Assembly (NCBI GenBank): GCA_002781745.1
Contig: PFFW01000122.1
Location: forward strand, 1 to 37,657
Length of the DNA stretch: 37,657 nucleotides
Direction: 5' to 3'
DNA from: Rhodospirillales bacterium CG15_BIG_FIL_POST_REV_8_21_14_020_66_15
Lineage (GTDB): Bacteria > Pseudomonadota > Alphaproteobacteria > Rhodospirillales > Casp-alpha2
Of this stretch, positions 15,422-24,281 are shown piece by piece. A program made the position numbers and the translations under genes. The notes under the pieces are model-generated. The model was not told the origin of the DNA and made no database searches. It saw only the letters and a list, made by a program, of their open reading frames with translations. Numbering within the stretch: the first letter of the stretch is position 1; the number at the start of each line of letters is the position of its first letter.

Positions 15422-16690
15422 TCATATCCTGATCGTCATCCCGTCGGCCAGCGACTGCCGGTAGGCGCGCAACGCAGGCACGGCTCCGGCGATCACGCCG
15501 GCCAAGACCACCGCCCCCAGGATCGCCAGATCGTGGCCCGTGGGCGCCGAGAATTCCAGATACAATCCGAACCGGCTGTCCATGACCGGGCGCAGGACGG
15601 CGAGGGCGGCATAGAACAGCGCCAGTCCCATCGCGGCACCCAGGACGGTCAGAACGGTCGCCTCGGACACCAGGAGCGCGAACAGGTGCACGGGCCTGGC
15701 GCCGACGGAGCGCAGGATCGCCATTTCCCGCCGCCGCTCGTTCAGTCCGGCCAGCAGCATGATCATCATGCCCAAAAGCCCCGCCGCGACGACCGCCACG
15801 GAAATGGCGGCCAGCGCGGCCTCGGCCGTACCCATGAGATCCCACAGTTCCTGGAGCGCGACCCCCGGCAGCACGGCCAACAGCGGCTCCGGCCGGTATT
15901 CGTTGATCGTGCGCTGCAGGGCGAACGCGGCGAAGCGCGACTTCGTGCCGACCAGAAAGGCGGTGATCGCGCGGGGCGTCAGGTCCATGCGCCGAACCTG
16001 ATCGGCGGTCACGCGTATGCCGGGGGTGGGCGCGCCGCTTTTCCAGTCGACGTGGATCGCCTCGATGGCCTGCAGGCTCACGTGCACCGTGCGGTCCACG
16101 GGCGTGCCCGTCTTGGCCAGGATACCGGCGACGCGGAACGGCTTGTCTTTGTGGCCGGAAAAGCCCTCGCGGCCCAGGCCGTGGGCGACGACCAGGGGAT
16201 CCCCCAGCTTGTAGCCCAGCGCGCGCGCCGCCTCGGCGCCCAGGACGGCGTCGAACAGGTCCGTGAACGGCCCTCCGGCCCGGAATTCCGGCGTATGTTT
16301 GCGGCCGTAACGATAGTGGCGGAAATAGTCCCCGGTGGTCCCCAGCACGCGGAAACCCCGGTGCGAGTCGCCGAGCGACAGCGGCACGGTCCAGGCGACC
16401 TCGGGTCGCGCCGCGATCTCGCGGTAGCTTTGCCAGGAAATATTGTTGGTCGCGTTGCCGATGCGGAACACGGAATAGAGCAGCAACTGAACGGCGCCGC
16501 TGCGCGCACCTACCACCAGGTCCGTACCTGAAATCGTCGCGGCGAAACTCGCCTTGGCTTCGGTCCTCAGTTTCTCGACGCCTAGGACCAGCATGACGCT
16601 GACCGCCAGCGCCAGCAGGGTCAGCCCCGCCGTGGCCCGCCGGTTGAGCAGACTCTTGACCGCGAGTTGAAGGATCGGTGGCACGGTCAC
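15422..16690 (-). CDS. FtsX/MacB-type ABC transporter permease
   Basis: The 422-aa permease has one N-terminal helix (about residues 20-40, TAGLTLLALAVSVMLVLGV), a large periplasmic domain of about 220 residues (starting SGTDLVVGARSGAVQLLLYS), and three C-terminal helices containing the FtsX core (LNERRREMAILRSVGARP). The GTG start overlaps the ATPase stop by four bases (GTGA), showing translational coupling. In genomes where ZrgA occurs, such FtsX-like permeases are common neighbours. The true cargo is not clear: FtsX/MacB proteins often act as mechanotransmitters instead of importers. The frame is open for 130 more codons upstream, but that overlaps the ATPase gene. Confidence 0.92.
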   Translation of the reverse strand: MTVPPILQLAVKSLLNRRATAGLTLLALAVSVMLVLGVEKLRTEAKASFAATISGTDLVVGARSGAVQLLLYSVFRIGNATNNISWQSYREIAARPEVAWTVPLSLGDSHRGFRVLGTTGDYFRHYRYGRKHTPEFRAGGPFTDLFDAVLGAEAARALGYKLGDPLVVAHGLGREGFSGHKDKPFRVAGILAKTGTPVDRTVHVSLQAIEAIHVDWKSGAPTPGIRVTADQVRRMDLTPRAITAFLVGTKSRFAAFALQRTINEYRPEPLLAVLPGVALQELWDLMGTAEAALAAISVAVVAAGLLGMMIMLLAGLNERRREMAILRSVGARPVHLFALLVSEATVLTVLGAAMGLALFYAALAVLRPVMDSRFGLYLEFSAPTGHDLAILGAVVLAGVIAGAVPALRAYRQSLADGMTIRI

Positions 16691-17406
16691 GCGGCCCGCG
16701 CCCCGCCGTCCGCCGCCCGGTTCAAGTCGGCCAAAGGCACGATCCGGTCGAACCCGGATTCCAGCCGCCGGTCGTGACTGACGAACAGGACCGCGGCGCC
16801 GCTGCGCGCCGCCTCGTCGAACAACAGGCCGAGGAACGCCGCCTGGGCGTCGGCGTCGAGCGCCGACGTGGGCTCGTCGGCGATGATCACGGGCGGTGCG
16901 CCGATCAGGGCGCGGGCGACCGCGACCCGCTGCTGCTGGCCGGTGCTGAGTTCGGCGACCGCGCGTCCCTCGGCGGCGGCGCCGGCCAGCCCCATGTGGG
17001 CGAGCAGGCGCCGGGCCTCGCCCTCGATCCCGCCCGAAGCGGCGGCGGCGCGGGCGCGGCGCGCCGCCGAGAAGCGGCACGGCAGCAGGACGTTCTCGGT
17101 CAGCGACAGGAACGGCAGCAGGTTGAACATCTGGAAGATGTAGCCGACGCGATCGGCGCGCAGCGCATCGCGGCGGGCCCCGGGCAGGCGCGTCATGTCC
17201 GAGCCGCCGATCTCGACCGCGCCCGCCTGCGGCAGGACGATGCCCGCCAACAGGTTCAACAGGGTCGACTTGCCGCTGCCGCTGGGCCCGGTGACGAACA
17301 CGCGCTCGCCCGGCCGGACCGCGAACTCCGGAATGTCCAGGACCAGGGGGGCGTCCGGCCGCCAGCGGAACGTGACGCCGGAAAGGCGGATCGCGCTGTC
17401 GCTCAT
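16687..17406 (-). CDS. ABC transporter ATP-binding protein (MacB/LolD group)
   Basis: This 239-aa ATPase has Walker A GPSGSGKST, Q-loop region GYIFQMFNLLPFLSLTENV, ABC signature LSTGQQQRVAVARAL, Walker B VIIADEPTSALD and H-loop LFVSHD. All catalytic residues are present. Sequence style is LolD/MacB-like, matching the FtsX-type permease it overlaps. It lies 29 bases after zrgA, so the two are likely in one transcript under the Zur site. Confidence 0.95.
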   Translation of the reverse strand: MSDSAIRLSGVTFRWRPDAPLVLDIPEFAVRPGERVFVTGPSGSGKSTLLNLLAGIVLPQAGAVEIGGSDMTRLPGARRDALRADRVGYIFQMFNLLPFLSLTENVLLPCRFSAARRARAAAASGGIEGEARRLLAHMGLAGAAAEGRAVAELSTGQQQRVAVARALIGAPPVIIADEPTSALDADAQAAFLGLLFDEAARSGAAVLFVSHDRRLESGFDRIVPLADLNRAADGGARAA

Positions 17407-17435
17407 GTCTCTCCCTGTTCGATGTCGGATGTGAC

Positions 17436-18026
17436 CTAGAAGGTCAGGCGGGAACGCTCCGCTGTCAACTCCCGCGCCCCCTGGCCGCGCGCCGTGATGG
17501 TGCGCGCCTCAAGTTCCCGGGCGGCGGGGAAGGCCTGAAAATATCCCAGGTCGATATGGGTCAGCGCCGCCGGATCGCTGCAACTGAAATGGTAATGGGC
17601 GCGGAACTCGGCATGGGTCTCGGCGCCATGCGCCTTGTCGTGCCCGTGCTCCTTCTCATGGCCGCGCCTGCCCTCCATCAGAGGCGATTCGACTTCCACG
17701 TCTTCCGCCGTGCAGCCGGCCTTGGCCGGGAACCGGAACAGGGCCGCCGCGTCCTTGAGCCTGGCCACGGCGGCGGCGACCGCCTGGCGGTCGGCCGCTG
17801 TCTCGGGCGCGTGTTCGAACCCGGCGATATCGGCGCCCGGCGCCGTGATTTCGATCTCCACGGTCGCGCCCTCCACGGCCAGGTTCAATTGTCCGACACC
17901 GTGTTCGTGAGCACCTTGCCCACGTTCGGCGGCCGGTGCCGGCAGCGCAACGGCGGCGATCAGCGCGGCGACCGCAAGAACGCGGTAACGCGGGGCAACG
18001 AGGAGGATAGGCGCGGTCAGGGACAT
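17436..18026 (-). CDS. zrgA: ZrgA-type (DUF2796) periplasmic zinc-binding protein
   Basis: The 196-aa protein has a signal peptide (to about residue 32, ending ALPAPAAA), then AHEHGVGQLNLAVEG, the hallmark opening of DUF2796/ZrgA proteins, and a histidine-rich loop (GHEKEHGHDKAHGAETHAEF) able to bind zinc. Two cysteines (AGCTAE and HFSCSD) may form a disulfide. In Vibrio cholerae the founding member belongs to a zinc-acquisition ABC system. Start ATG 18026 is preferred over the adjacent TTG because of GGAGA eight bases upstream. A Zur-box palindrome lies about 40 bases upstream, so expression should rise when zinc is low. Confidence 0.88.
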   Translation of the reverse strand: MSLTAPILLVAPRYRVLAVAALIAAVALPAPAAERGQGAHEHGVGQLNLAVEGATVEIEITAPGADIAGFEHAPETAADRQAVAAAVARLKDAAALFRFPAKAGCTAEDVEVESPLMEGRRGHEKEHGHDKAHGAETHAEFRAHYHFSCSDPAALTHIDLGYFQAFPAARELEARTITARGQGARELTAERSRLTF

Positions 18027-18066
18027 CAAGGCTTCTCCGACGCGGTGACGAGGGCGGTCATGAATT

Positions 18067-18089
18067 GTAATGTTATATTATAACAAATA
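18067..18089. promoter_or_regulatory. Zur box upstream of zrgA
   Basis: The 15-bp core TGTTATATTATAACA (18071-18085) is a perfect palindrome about one base and matches the core of the alphaproteobacterial Zur consensus (ATGTTATAnTATAACAT). The left flank GTAA also fits; the right flank deviates. On the zrgA strand the core contains a TATAAT/TATAAC -10 with TTGCCT as a possible -35, so bound Zur would block the promoter. Confidence 0.85.
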
Positions 18090-18148
18090 TGCGAGGCAAT
18101 CCGTAATCGCGTCGCCCAAAGCGGTGCGGCGCATCCGACGGCGCCGGC

Positions 18149-18808
18149 CTATTTCTCCGTGTAGGGATCGATCCGCATGCCCTGGATCGTGTAGCCGGCG
18201 TTCACGTCGGCGGATCCGTCGACCAGGCTGAGCGCCCGCTTGGTCTGCTTGACCGTCATCCGCCCGGTGACCCAGACGGGCTCGTAAAGTTCCTTCGCCG
18301 CGTAGGACTGGTTCAGGTGAACGACCACGGTCTGGTTGATGGGTGGCGGCGGCACGTGGATGCAGGCGCCCACGTAGGGAACCAGCAGGAACTCCTTCAC
18401 CGACGTACCCTCGAACTCCAGCGGCAGGACATAGCCCGGCAGTCGCACCGTCTGGCCGTCCAGATCGTACGCCAGTTGGCCGTTGCGCTCGGCGATCTTG
18501 GCCTGCATCTTCTGAACCAGCCCGACCATGCGGTCTACGTCGATGCCTTCATTGCGCAACTTGTGCTCGATCTCGCGGCCGTCCTCGTACATGGGATGGA
18601 CCTCGTTGATCAGACCCGCGGCGAATTGCGAGCGAATGGCGGCCAGCATCTCAAGCTCGACCTGCTGATCCAGCGTCAGGTGCTCGTAGGGATTCTCGAT
18701 GGGCGGGCCGGCCGGGATCAGGTTTTCCCAGGTCAAGACCTTGGGCGTCTCCGCCGAGGCAGACCCAGCCAGGATCAACACGCAAAACGCCAGGATGGAT
18801 GCCGACAT
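18149..18808 (-). CDS. DUF3299 domain secreted protein
   Basis: The 219-aa protein has a signal peptide (residues 1-19, cleavage near GSASAET), then TPKVLTWENLIP, and a C-terminal DUF3299 domain with LPGYVLPLEFEG, FLLVPYVGACIHVPPPPINQTV and VWVTGRM. DUF3299 proteins are periplasmic, of unknown biochemistry, and regularly neighbour ZrgA and FtsX-type ABC genes in Gram-negative bacteria, so a role in metal handling is likely by context. Here the gene precedes zrgA on the same strand but is separated from it by about 120 bases containing the Zur box, so its own promoter is upstream. Start ATG 18808 or TTG 18814; no strong ribosome site. Confidence 0.88.
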   Translation of the reverse strand: MSASILAFCVLILAGSASAETPKVLTWENLIPAGPPIENPYEHLTLDQQVELEMLAAIRSQFAAGLINEVHPMYEDGREIEHKLRNEGIDVDRMVGLVQKMQAKIAERNGQLAYDLDGQTVRLPGYVLPLEFEGTSVKEFLLVPYVGACIHVPPPPINQTVVVHLNQSYAAKELYEPVWVTGRMTVKQTKRALSLVDGSADVNAGYTIQGMRIDPYTEK

Positions 18809-18816
18809 CCGCAAGA

Positions 18817-18830
18817 TTGAGGGCCCTCAA
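18817..18830. repeat. 14-bp perfect palindrome before the DUF3299 gene
   Basis: TTGAGGGCCCTCAA lies just upstream of the start codon of the DUF3299 gene. It may be an operator or chance; it does not resemble the Zur box. Confidence 0.45.
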
Positions 18831-18915
18831 CGTCCCAAAACGATGATGGCCGCACCATAATACGCGTGCCCCCCGCCTGCAATCCGAGACGAGCAACACC
18901 GCGCGGCGGCGGCGT

Positions 18916-19893
18916 TCACGAAATCGTGCCTACCCGCGTCGGCGGGAAGCGAACGGTCACCGTCGTGCCCCGGTTTTCGACGCTTTCGATGCCCAGCGTC
19001 GCCTGATGCATGTCGGCCAGGATGCGCACCAGCGACAGGCCCAGGCCCGATCCCTGCTGACCCTTGACCAGGTGGTTGGCGCGGACCTGGGTGTAGGGCT
19101 CGAACACGTCTTCAAGCGCGTCCTGCGGAATGCCGATGCCCGTGTCGGCGACGCGGATGACGATGCCGCCGACCCGGTCCGTGCGCGCCGCCAGCGTGAT
19201 GCGTCCGCGCTTGGGCGTGAACTTGACGGCATTGGACAGCAGGTTGACCAGGATCTGGCGTACACGGCCGGGGTCGCAGTACAGACCCGGCAGGTCCGGC
19301 GGCGTCTCGACCACCAGGTCGATGCCGCCCGCCTCGGCCTGGCCCACCACCAGCCGCCGGCAATCATCCAGGATCACCGGGACGGCGCTCCAGGATTCTC
19401 TCATCTCGATTCTCCCCGCCTCGATCTTCGCGACGTCCAGAAGGTCGTTGACGATTCCCAGCATGTGCGCGCTGGTGGCGCGGATGTCGGTCAGATACTC
19501 GGCGTACTTTGGACTTCCCAATTCGCCGAAGGGTTCCTGACGCACCAGGTCGGCGAACCCGACCACGGCGTTCAGCGGCGTTCGCAGTTCGTGCGTCACG
19601 CGGGCGAGGAACTCGGTCTTGCGCAGGTCGTTGATTTCCGCCCGTTCCTTGCCCTTCAGCAGTTCAAGGTTGACGCGGCGCAGGCCGGCGACCTCGCGCC
19701 TCAACTGCAGAATCTCCATCTGCAGCTTGGATTTCTGCTTGTCGCGGCGGCGTCGGGCGCCACGCAGCAGCCACAGGACCGGTGCCAGCGGTGCCAGCAG
19801 CAGCCCCTTCAGGGTCGGCTTCGGTTGTGGCCCGTATCGCGGAACCATGGGGCGGCTCGCGCCATAGGGCAGGTCGGAATAATTCTGGGCCAT
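18916..19893 (-). CDS. Membrane-associated sensor histidine kinase
   Basis: The 325-aa kinase has one short hydrophobic segment (about residues 30-44, GLLLAPLAPVLWLLR), a coiled coil (about 52-95), the HisKA domain with phosphorylatable His101 in THELRTPLNAVVGF, and a complete HATPase_c domain with N-box NLLSNAVKFTP, G1 DTGIGIP and G2 GSGLGLSLV. No input domain beyond the coiled coil is visible, so it may sense through partners. No response regulator gene is adjacent; the lone receiver protein at 29301 is one candidate partner. Start ATG 19893 is supported by GAGAGG upstream; the frame is open to 19989. Confidence 0.93.
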   Translation of the reverse strand: MAQNYSDLPYGASRPMVPRYGPQPKPTLKGLLLAPLAPVLWLLRGARRRRDKQKSKLQMEILQLRREVAGLRRVNLELLKGKERAEINDLRKTEFLARVTHELRTPLNAVVGFADLVRQEPFGELGSPKYAEYLTDIRATSAHMLGIVNDLLDVAKIEAGRIEMRESWSAVPVILDDCRRLVVGQAEAGGIDLVVETPPDLPGLYCDPGRVRQILVNLLSNAVKFTPKRGRITLAARTDRVGGIVIRVADTGIGIPQDALEDVFEPYTQVRANHLVKGQQGSGLGLSLVRILADMHQATLGIESVENRGTTVTVRFPPTRVGTIS

Positions 19894-20101
19894 CGTGACT
19901 GTCACCTCTCCCAAATCGCCGCAGTCCGGTCCCCGAATTTTTAGACTTGTCTCATGATGGATGATCTTATTAAGAGTAATGATTGGCAATATTTTTTATT
20001 TAAAGTAGTTTTTATTCGAATTTGTCTAAAATTGCAGCGACCCAGAATTTCCGCCGCTTCCCCCAAGGCATCGCCGGCAACGCGGAATGAAATGGCGTTT
20101 C
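19894..20101. other. Gene-free A+T-rich stretch
   Basis: The 321-base gap between the divergent kinase and etfB genes holds an A+T-rich block (about 19940-20035) with poly-T and poly-A tracts. Beyond the etfB promoter and leader hairpin listed separately, I see no gene or clear operator here. Confidence 0.5.
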
Positions 20102-20130
20102 TTGACGGAAATGCACCCGTCCGCTAAATC
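20102..20130 (+). promoter_or_regulatory. Predicted etfB promoter
   Basis: -35 TTGACG (20102-20107), 17-base spacer, -10 TAAATC (20125-20130). Transcription would start near 20137, giving a leader of about 78 bases. Confidence 0.6.
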
Positions 20131-20167
20131 GGGCGGGTCATTTCTCGCAGTGCAGCAAGCAAGGCCG

Positions 20168-20186
20168 GGGGATCCGCCGGGTCCCC
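20168..20186 (+). promoter_or_regulatory. Hairpin in the etfB leader
   Basis: GGGGATCC (20168-20175) pairs with GGGTCCCC (20179-20186) through a 3-base loop, one G-U pair. It lies 28 bases before the start codon and could affect mRNA stability or translation. Confidence 0.45.
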
Positions 20187-20214
20187 GAGAACGCCTGATT
20201 AAGAAGGTTAAGCC

Positions 20215-20964
20215 ATGAAAATCCTGGTCGGCGTCAAACGCGTGATCGACGCCTACGTGAAGGTCCGGGTCAAATCGGACCACACGGGTGTCGAAACCCA
20301 GAACGTGAAGATGTCCATGAACCCGTTCGACGAAATCGCCGTCGAGGAGGGCGTGCGGTTGCGCGAAGCCGGCACGGCGGACGAACTGATCGCCGTCTCC
20401 ATCGGCCCCGACCAGGCCCAGGAAACCATCCGCACGGCGCTCGCCATGGGGGCCGACCGCGGCATCCACGTGGTCGCCGATCAGCGCGTCGAATCGCTGG
20501 CCGTCGCCAAGCTGTTCAAGGAAATCGTCACCCGCGAGAACCCGGACGTCGTGATCCTGGGCAAGCAGGCGATCGACGACGACAACAACCAGGTCGGCCA
20601 GATGCTGGCCGCGCTGCTGGGCTGGTCACAGGGCACCTTCGCCTCGAAGATCGAATTCGCCAACGGCCGTGCCAAGGTGACGCGCGAGATCGACGGCGGC
20701 CTGGAAACGCTCGACCTCAAGTTGCCGGCCGTCATCACCACGGACCTGCGCCTGAACGAGCCGCGTTACGCCAGCCTGCCCAACATCATGAAGGCCAAGA
20801 AGAAAGAGATCGCCAAGCTGACACCGGACGAACTGGGCGTCGACGTGTCCCCGCGGGTCGAAATCCTGAAGGTCACCGAGCCCCCCGCCCGCCAGGCCGG
20901 CGTGAAGGTCGAAAGCGCCGCCGAACTGGTCCAGAAACTGAAGAACGAAGCGAAGGTGATCTGA
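20215..20964 (+). CDS. etfB: Electron transfer flavoprotein subunit beta
   Basis: The 249-aa protein opens [20 protein letters not shown] and contains the family motif [19 protein letters not shown], a nucleotide-binding region ending [13 protein letters not shown], and the recognition-loop stretch [31 protein letters not shown] beta binds AMP and, with ETF alpha, carries electrons from acyl-CoA and other dehydrogenases to ETF:quinone oxidoreductase. The etfA start is two bases after its stop, so the pair is translationally linked. Confidence 0.97.
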   Translation: MKILVGVKRVIDAYVKVRVKSDHTGVETQNVKMSMNPFDEIAVEEGVRLREAGTADELIAVSIGPDQAQETIRTALAMGADRGIHVVADQRVESLAVAKLFKEIVTRENPDVVILGKQAIDDDNNQVGQMLAALLGWSQGTFASKIEFANGRAKVTREIDGGLETLDLKLPAVITTDLRLNEPRYASLPNIMKAKKKEIAKLTPDELGVDVSPRVEILKVTEPPARQAGVKVESAAELVQKLKNEAKVI

Positions 20965-20966
20965 TC

Positions 20967-21899
20967 ATGGCTGTCCTGGTTTACGCCGAACACGACAACG
21001 CGGCCCTGAAGCCGGCGACCTTGAACGCCGTCGCCGCCGCCAAGCAGTTGGGCGACGTGACGGTCCTGGTCGCGGGCTCCGGCTGCCGCGCCGTGGCCGA
21101 GGCGGCCGCCAAGATCGACGGCGTCGCCAAGGTGCTGCTCGCCGACGACGCGGCCTACGCCAACGAGCTTGCCGAGAACGCGGCGCCCCTTATGGCCAGG
21201 CTGGCGGCCGGCTTCGACCACATCGTCGCCGCCGCCACCACCAGCGGCAAGAACGTCATGCCACGCGTCGCCGCGCTGCTCGACGTGCAGCAGATTTCCG
21301 ATGTCTCGGCCGTCGAGGGCCCGGACACCTTCGTGCGCCCGATCTATGCCGGCAACGCGCTGGCGACCGTCAAGACGTCGGACGCCAAGAAGGTCCTGAC
21401 CGTGCGCGCCACGGCCTTTGACCCGGCCGCGGCCGAGGGCGGCAGCGCCGTCATCGAGGACGTCGCCGGCGAGGGGGCGAGTGACCTTGCCGCCTTCGCG
21501 GGCCAGGAACTGACCAAGTCCGAACGCCCGGAACTGACCAGTGCGCGCGTCATCATCTCGGGCGGCCGCGGCATGCAGTCGGGCGACAACTTCGCGATGC
21601 TGGAAGAGATCGCCGACCTGCTGGGCGCGGCCGTGGGGGCATCGCGCGCCGCCGTCGACGCGGGCTTCGTGCCCAACGACTACCAGGTCGGCCAGACCGG
21701 CAAGGTCGTCGCGCCGGAACTGTACATCGCGGTCGGCATCTCGGGCGCCATCCAGCACTTGGCGGGGATGAAGGACTCCAAGGTCATCGTCGCCATCAAC
21801 AAGGACGAGGAAGCGCCCATCTTCCAGGTCGCCGATTACGGCCTGGTGGCGGACCTGTTCACCGCCGTCCCGGAACTGAAGGCCGCCCTGTCTGACTAA
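20967..21899 (+). CDS. etfA: Electron transfer flavoprotein subunit alpha
   Basis: The 310-aa protein has the C-terminal FAD-binding domain with [36 protein letters not shown] (in two parts), [19 protein letters not shown] and [18 protein letters not shown], all diagnostic. It holds FAD and pairs with EtfB. Length and order etfB-etfA are standard. The 3' end is closely followed by a DMT permease gene, which may be read through. Confidence 0.97.
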   Translation: MAVLVYAEHDNAALKPATLNAVAAAKQLGDVTVLVAGSGCRAVAEAAAKIDGVAKVLLADDAAYANELAENAAPLMARLAAGFDHIVAAATTSGKNVMPRVAALLDVQQISDVSAVEGPDTFVRPIYAGNALATVKTSDAKKVLTVRATAFDPAAAEGGSAVIEDVAGEGASDLAAFAGQELTKSERPELTSARVIISGGRGMQSGDNFAMLEEIADLLGAAVGASRAAVDAGFVPNDYQVGQTGKVVAPELYIAVGISGAIQHLAGMKDSKVIVAINKDEEAPIFQVADYGLVADLFTAVPELKAALSD

Positions 21900-21939
21900 C
21901 CACGCCCAATCGTCACCGGCCGACCTGCCCCGGCACTCG

Positions 21940-22791
21940 TTGGCGCTGGGCATCCTGTGCATGGCGGGGTCGGTCGGGGCGCTGGCCGCGATGCAGATGT
22001 TCGTCAAGCTGGCGGGCCCCGAATATTCGCCGTTCCAGGCCGTGTTCTTTCGCAACGCCATCGCCACGGCGATGGTGGTGCCGCTGATGGTCTATGCCAG
22101 CGGCGTGACGTCGTTCCGCACCAACAGGCCGGTCGGCCACATCCTGCGTTCGCTGTCGGGCGTGCTGGGCAACGCCAGCTTCTACTACGCCTATTCCCAG
22201 ATCCCCATGAGCGACGGCATGTCCATCGCCATGTCTGTGCCGATCTTCACCACCCTGCTGGCCATCCCCTTCCTGGGGGAAAGGGTCGGCCTGCGCCGCT
22301 GGACCGCGATCGCCATCGGCTTCGTCGGGGTGATGGTGGCGCTCGACCCCGCGGGCGACTTCCAGACGGGCTCGCTGTTCGCGCTTCTCGGCACGCTATG
22401 CTGGGCGGTCTCGCTGATCTTCATCAAGAAGCTGTCGGAGACGGAAACCCCCTACCTGATCGTGTTCTACTACATGATCACGGGCGTCGCCGTGTCGCTG
22501 CTGATCCTGCCCTTCGTCTGGGTCACGCCGACGCCCGAACACCTGGTCTATTACATCTGCGCCGGGTTGGTCGGCGGCCTGGGCCAGATCCTCATGACTT
22601 TCGCCATGAAGTTCGCGCCGGCCGCCGTGGTCACGCCCTTCGAATACACCGCGATCTGCTGGGCCGTGCTGTTCGACCTATTGATCTGGGACGTCCTGCC
22701 CGACCTGATGACGGTCCTGGGGGCGGGCATCGTCATCGTCACCGGGCTTTACATCTGGCACCGCGAGACACGGATTCACACCGTCAAATGA
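21940..22791 (+). CDS. DMT-family (EamA) permease
   Basis: About 283 aa with ten predicted membrane helices in two EamA halves. Features include SVGALAAMQMFVKLAG, FFRNAIATAMVVPL, the SGVLGNASFYYAYSQIPMSDGMSI block and a matching second half (FTMAMKFAPAAVVTPFEYTAICWAVLFD-like). Members export or import small metabolites; the substrate is unknown. The start is uncertain: TTG 21940 gives a full first helix, ATG 21961 truncates it, and neither has a good ribosome site, which suggests coupling to etfA translation 40 bases upstream. The stop codon overlaps the SqrR-like palindrome. Confidence 0.88.
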   Translation: MALGILCMAGSVGALAAMQMFVKLAGPEYSPFQAVFFRNAIATAMVVPLMVYASGVTSFRTNRPVGHILRSLSGVLGNASFYYAYSQIPMSDGMSIAMSVPIFTTLLAIPFLGERVGLRRWTAIAIGFVGVMVALDPAGDFQTGSLFALLGTLCWAVSLIFIKKLSETETPYLIVFYYMITGVAVSLLILPFVWVTPTPEHLVYYICAGLVGGLGQILMTFAMKFAPAAVVTPFEYTAICWAVLFDLLIWDVLPDLMTVLGAGIVIVTGLYIWHRETRIHTVK

Positions 22792-22810
22792 TATTCATAA
22801 ATTTGAATAT
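22791..22810. promoter_or_regulatory. SqrR/BigR-like operator
   Basis: Perfect inverted repeat ATATTCA-N6-TGAATAT, which contains the ATTC-N8-GAAT core described for the persulfide-responsive ArsR-type repressors SqrR and BigR. It lies 35 bases upstream of the YeeE/YedE pair. No such repressor gene is in this window. Confidence 0.75.
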
Positions 22811-22845
22811 GTTTTCCGGCCATCGGTCATGTTAGAAACAGAGCC

Positions 22846-23265
22846 ATGCAGACCTTCGATCCCCTCTCGGCCCTGATCGGCGGCGCCCTCATCGGCCTGG
22901 GCGCCGCGCTTCTGGTCGTGTTCAACGGCCGGGTCGCCGGCGTCAGCGGCATCCTTGGCGGTCTCCTGGACGGCGAGCGCGCGAACCTGGCGTGGCGTGC
23001 CGCTTTCGTCATCGGACTGGCCGCCGCCGCCCTGCTGAGCCTGAACCTGACGGCGGCGACCGTAGAGATCGCCGCCGGCTGGCCCCTGATCGTCGCGGGC
23101 GGACTCCTGGTCGGCGCCGGCTCGCGCCTCGGCAGCGGCTGCACCAGCGGCCACGGCGTATGCGGCATGGCGCGGGGCTCCGGGCGCTCCATCACGGCGA
23201 CGCTGGTCTATTTTTCCGTGGCGGCGGCGACGGTCTTCGCGACCCGCCACCTGATGGGCGGCTGA
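22846..23265 (+). CDS. YeeE/YedE-family membrane protein, first half
   Basis: The 139-aa protein has four hydrophobic segments and the signature [19 protein letters not shown], whose cysteines are characteristic of YeeE/YedE thiosulfate/sulfur transporters. In many proteobacteria the transporter is split into two short proteins, and the second half follows here after four bases. The family moves thiosulfate or a related sulfur species across the inner membrane, and split forms often sit in sulfide-detoxification operons. The SqrR-like operator upstream fits that role. Confidence 0.93.
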   Translation: MQTFDPLSALIGGALIGLGAALLVVFNGRVAGVSGILGGLLDGERANLAWRAAFVIGLAAAALLSLNLTAATVEIAAGWPLIVAGGLLVGAGSRLGSGCTSGHGVCGMARGSGRSITATLVYFSVAAATVFATRHLMGG

Positions 23266-23269
23266 AGCC

Positions 23270-23695
23270 ATGGCGCGGCTTATCGTCAGCTTGATCGCGG
23301 GAGCGCTGTTCGGCACCGGCCTGGTCGTGTCGGGCATGGTCAATCCGGCCCGCGTGCTGGGCTTCCTGGATTTCGCGGGTATCGGGGCCGGGACCTGGGA
23401 CCCGACGCTCGCCTTCGTCCTGGGCGGCGCGCTCGCCGTCTCCATTCCCGGCTACTGGCTGGCCGGCCGCCGCGGCGCGCCGCTCCTCAACGCGGAAAGC
23501 CACGTGCCCAAACCGGGCGCCGTCGACGGACGGCTGATCGCCGGCGCCGTACTGTTCGGGCTGGGCTGGGGGCTCGTCGGATTCTGCCCGGGGCCCGCCC
23601 TGGCGGCGCTGGGCACGGGCCAGGCCAAGGCGTTCGGCTTCGCCGCCGTCATGGCCGCCGCCATGTGGGCGTTCGGGCGGATCGCCCGGCGCTGA
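23270..23695 (+). CDS. YeeE/YedE-family membrane protein, second half (DUF6691 type)
   Basis: The 141-aa protein has about four membrane helices, the GTGLVVSGMVNPARVLGFLD opening typical of this half, and the cysteine motif LGWGLVGFCPGPALAALG. It is co-transcribed with the preceding half (ATG five bases after the stop). The two together match one full-length YeeE. Usual partners such as a persulfide dioxygenase or sulfide:quinone reductase are not nearby. Confidence 0.93.
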   Translation: MARLIVSLIAGALFGTGLVVSGMVNPARVLGFLDFAGIGAGTWDPTLAFVLGGALAVSIPGYWLAGRRGAPLLNAESHVPKPGAVDGRLIAGAVLFGLGWGLVGFCPGPALAALGTGQAKAFGFAAVMAAAMWAFGRIARR

Positions 23696-23798
23696 TCCGG
23701 CCCGGCCGGCCACCCGCAGGCGTTACCGTTACCCTTCCCGCAGGACTTCTGTTATTTTCGTCCTCCCGACTGCATATTCCCGTAACAAGGACCGAACG

Positions 23799-24242
<444 letters not shown>

Positions 24243-24281
24243 CCGGCGGCCTCCGATCGCCCCGTCAAGCCCGCCCCCCCG

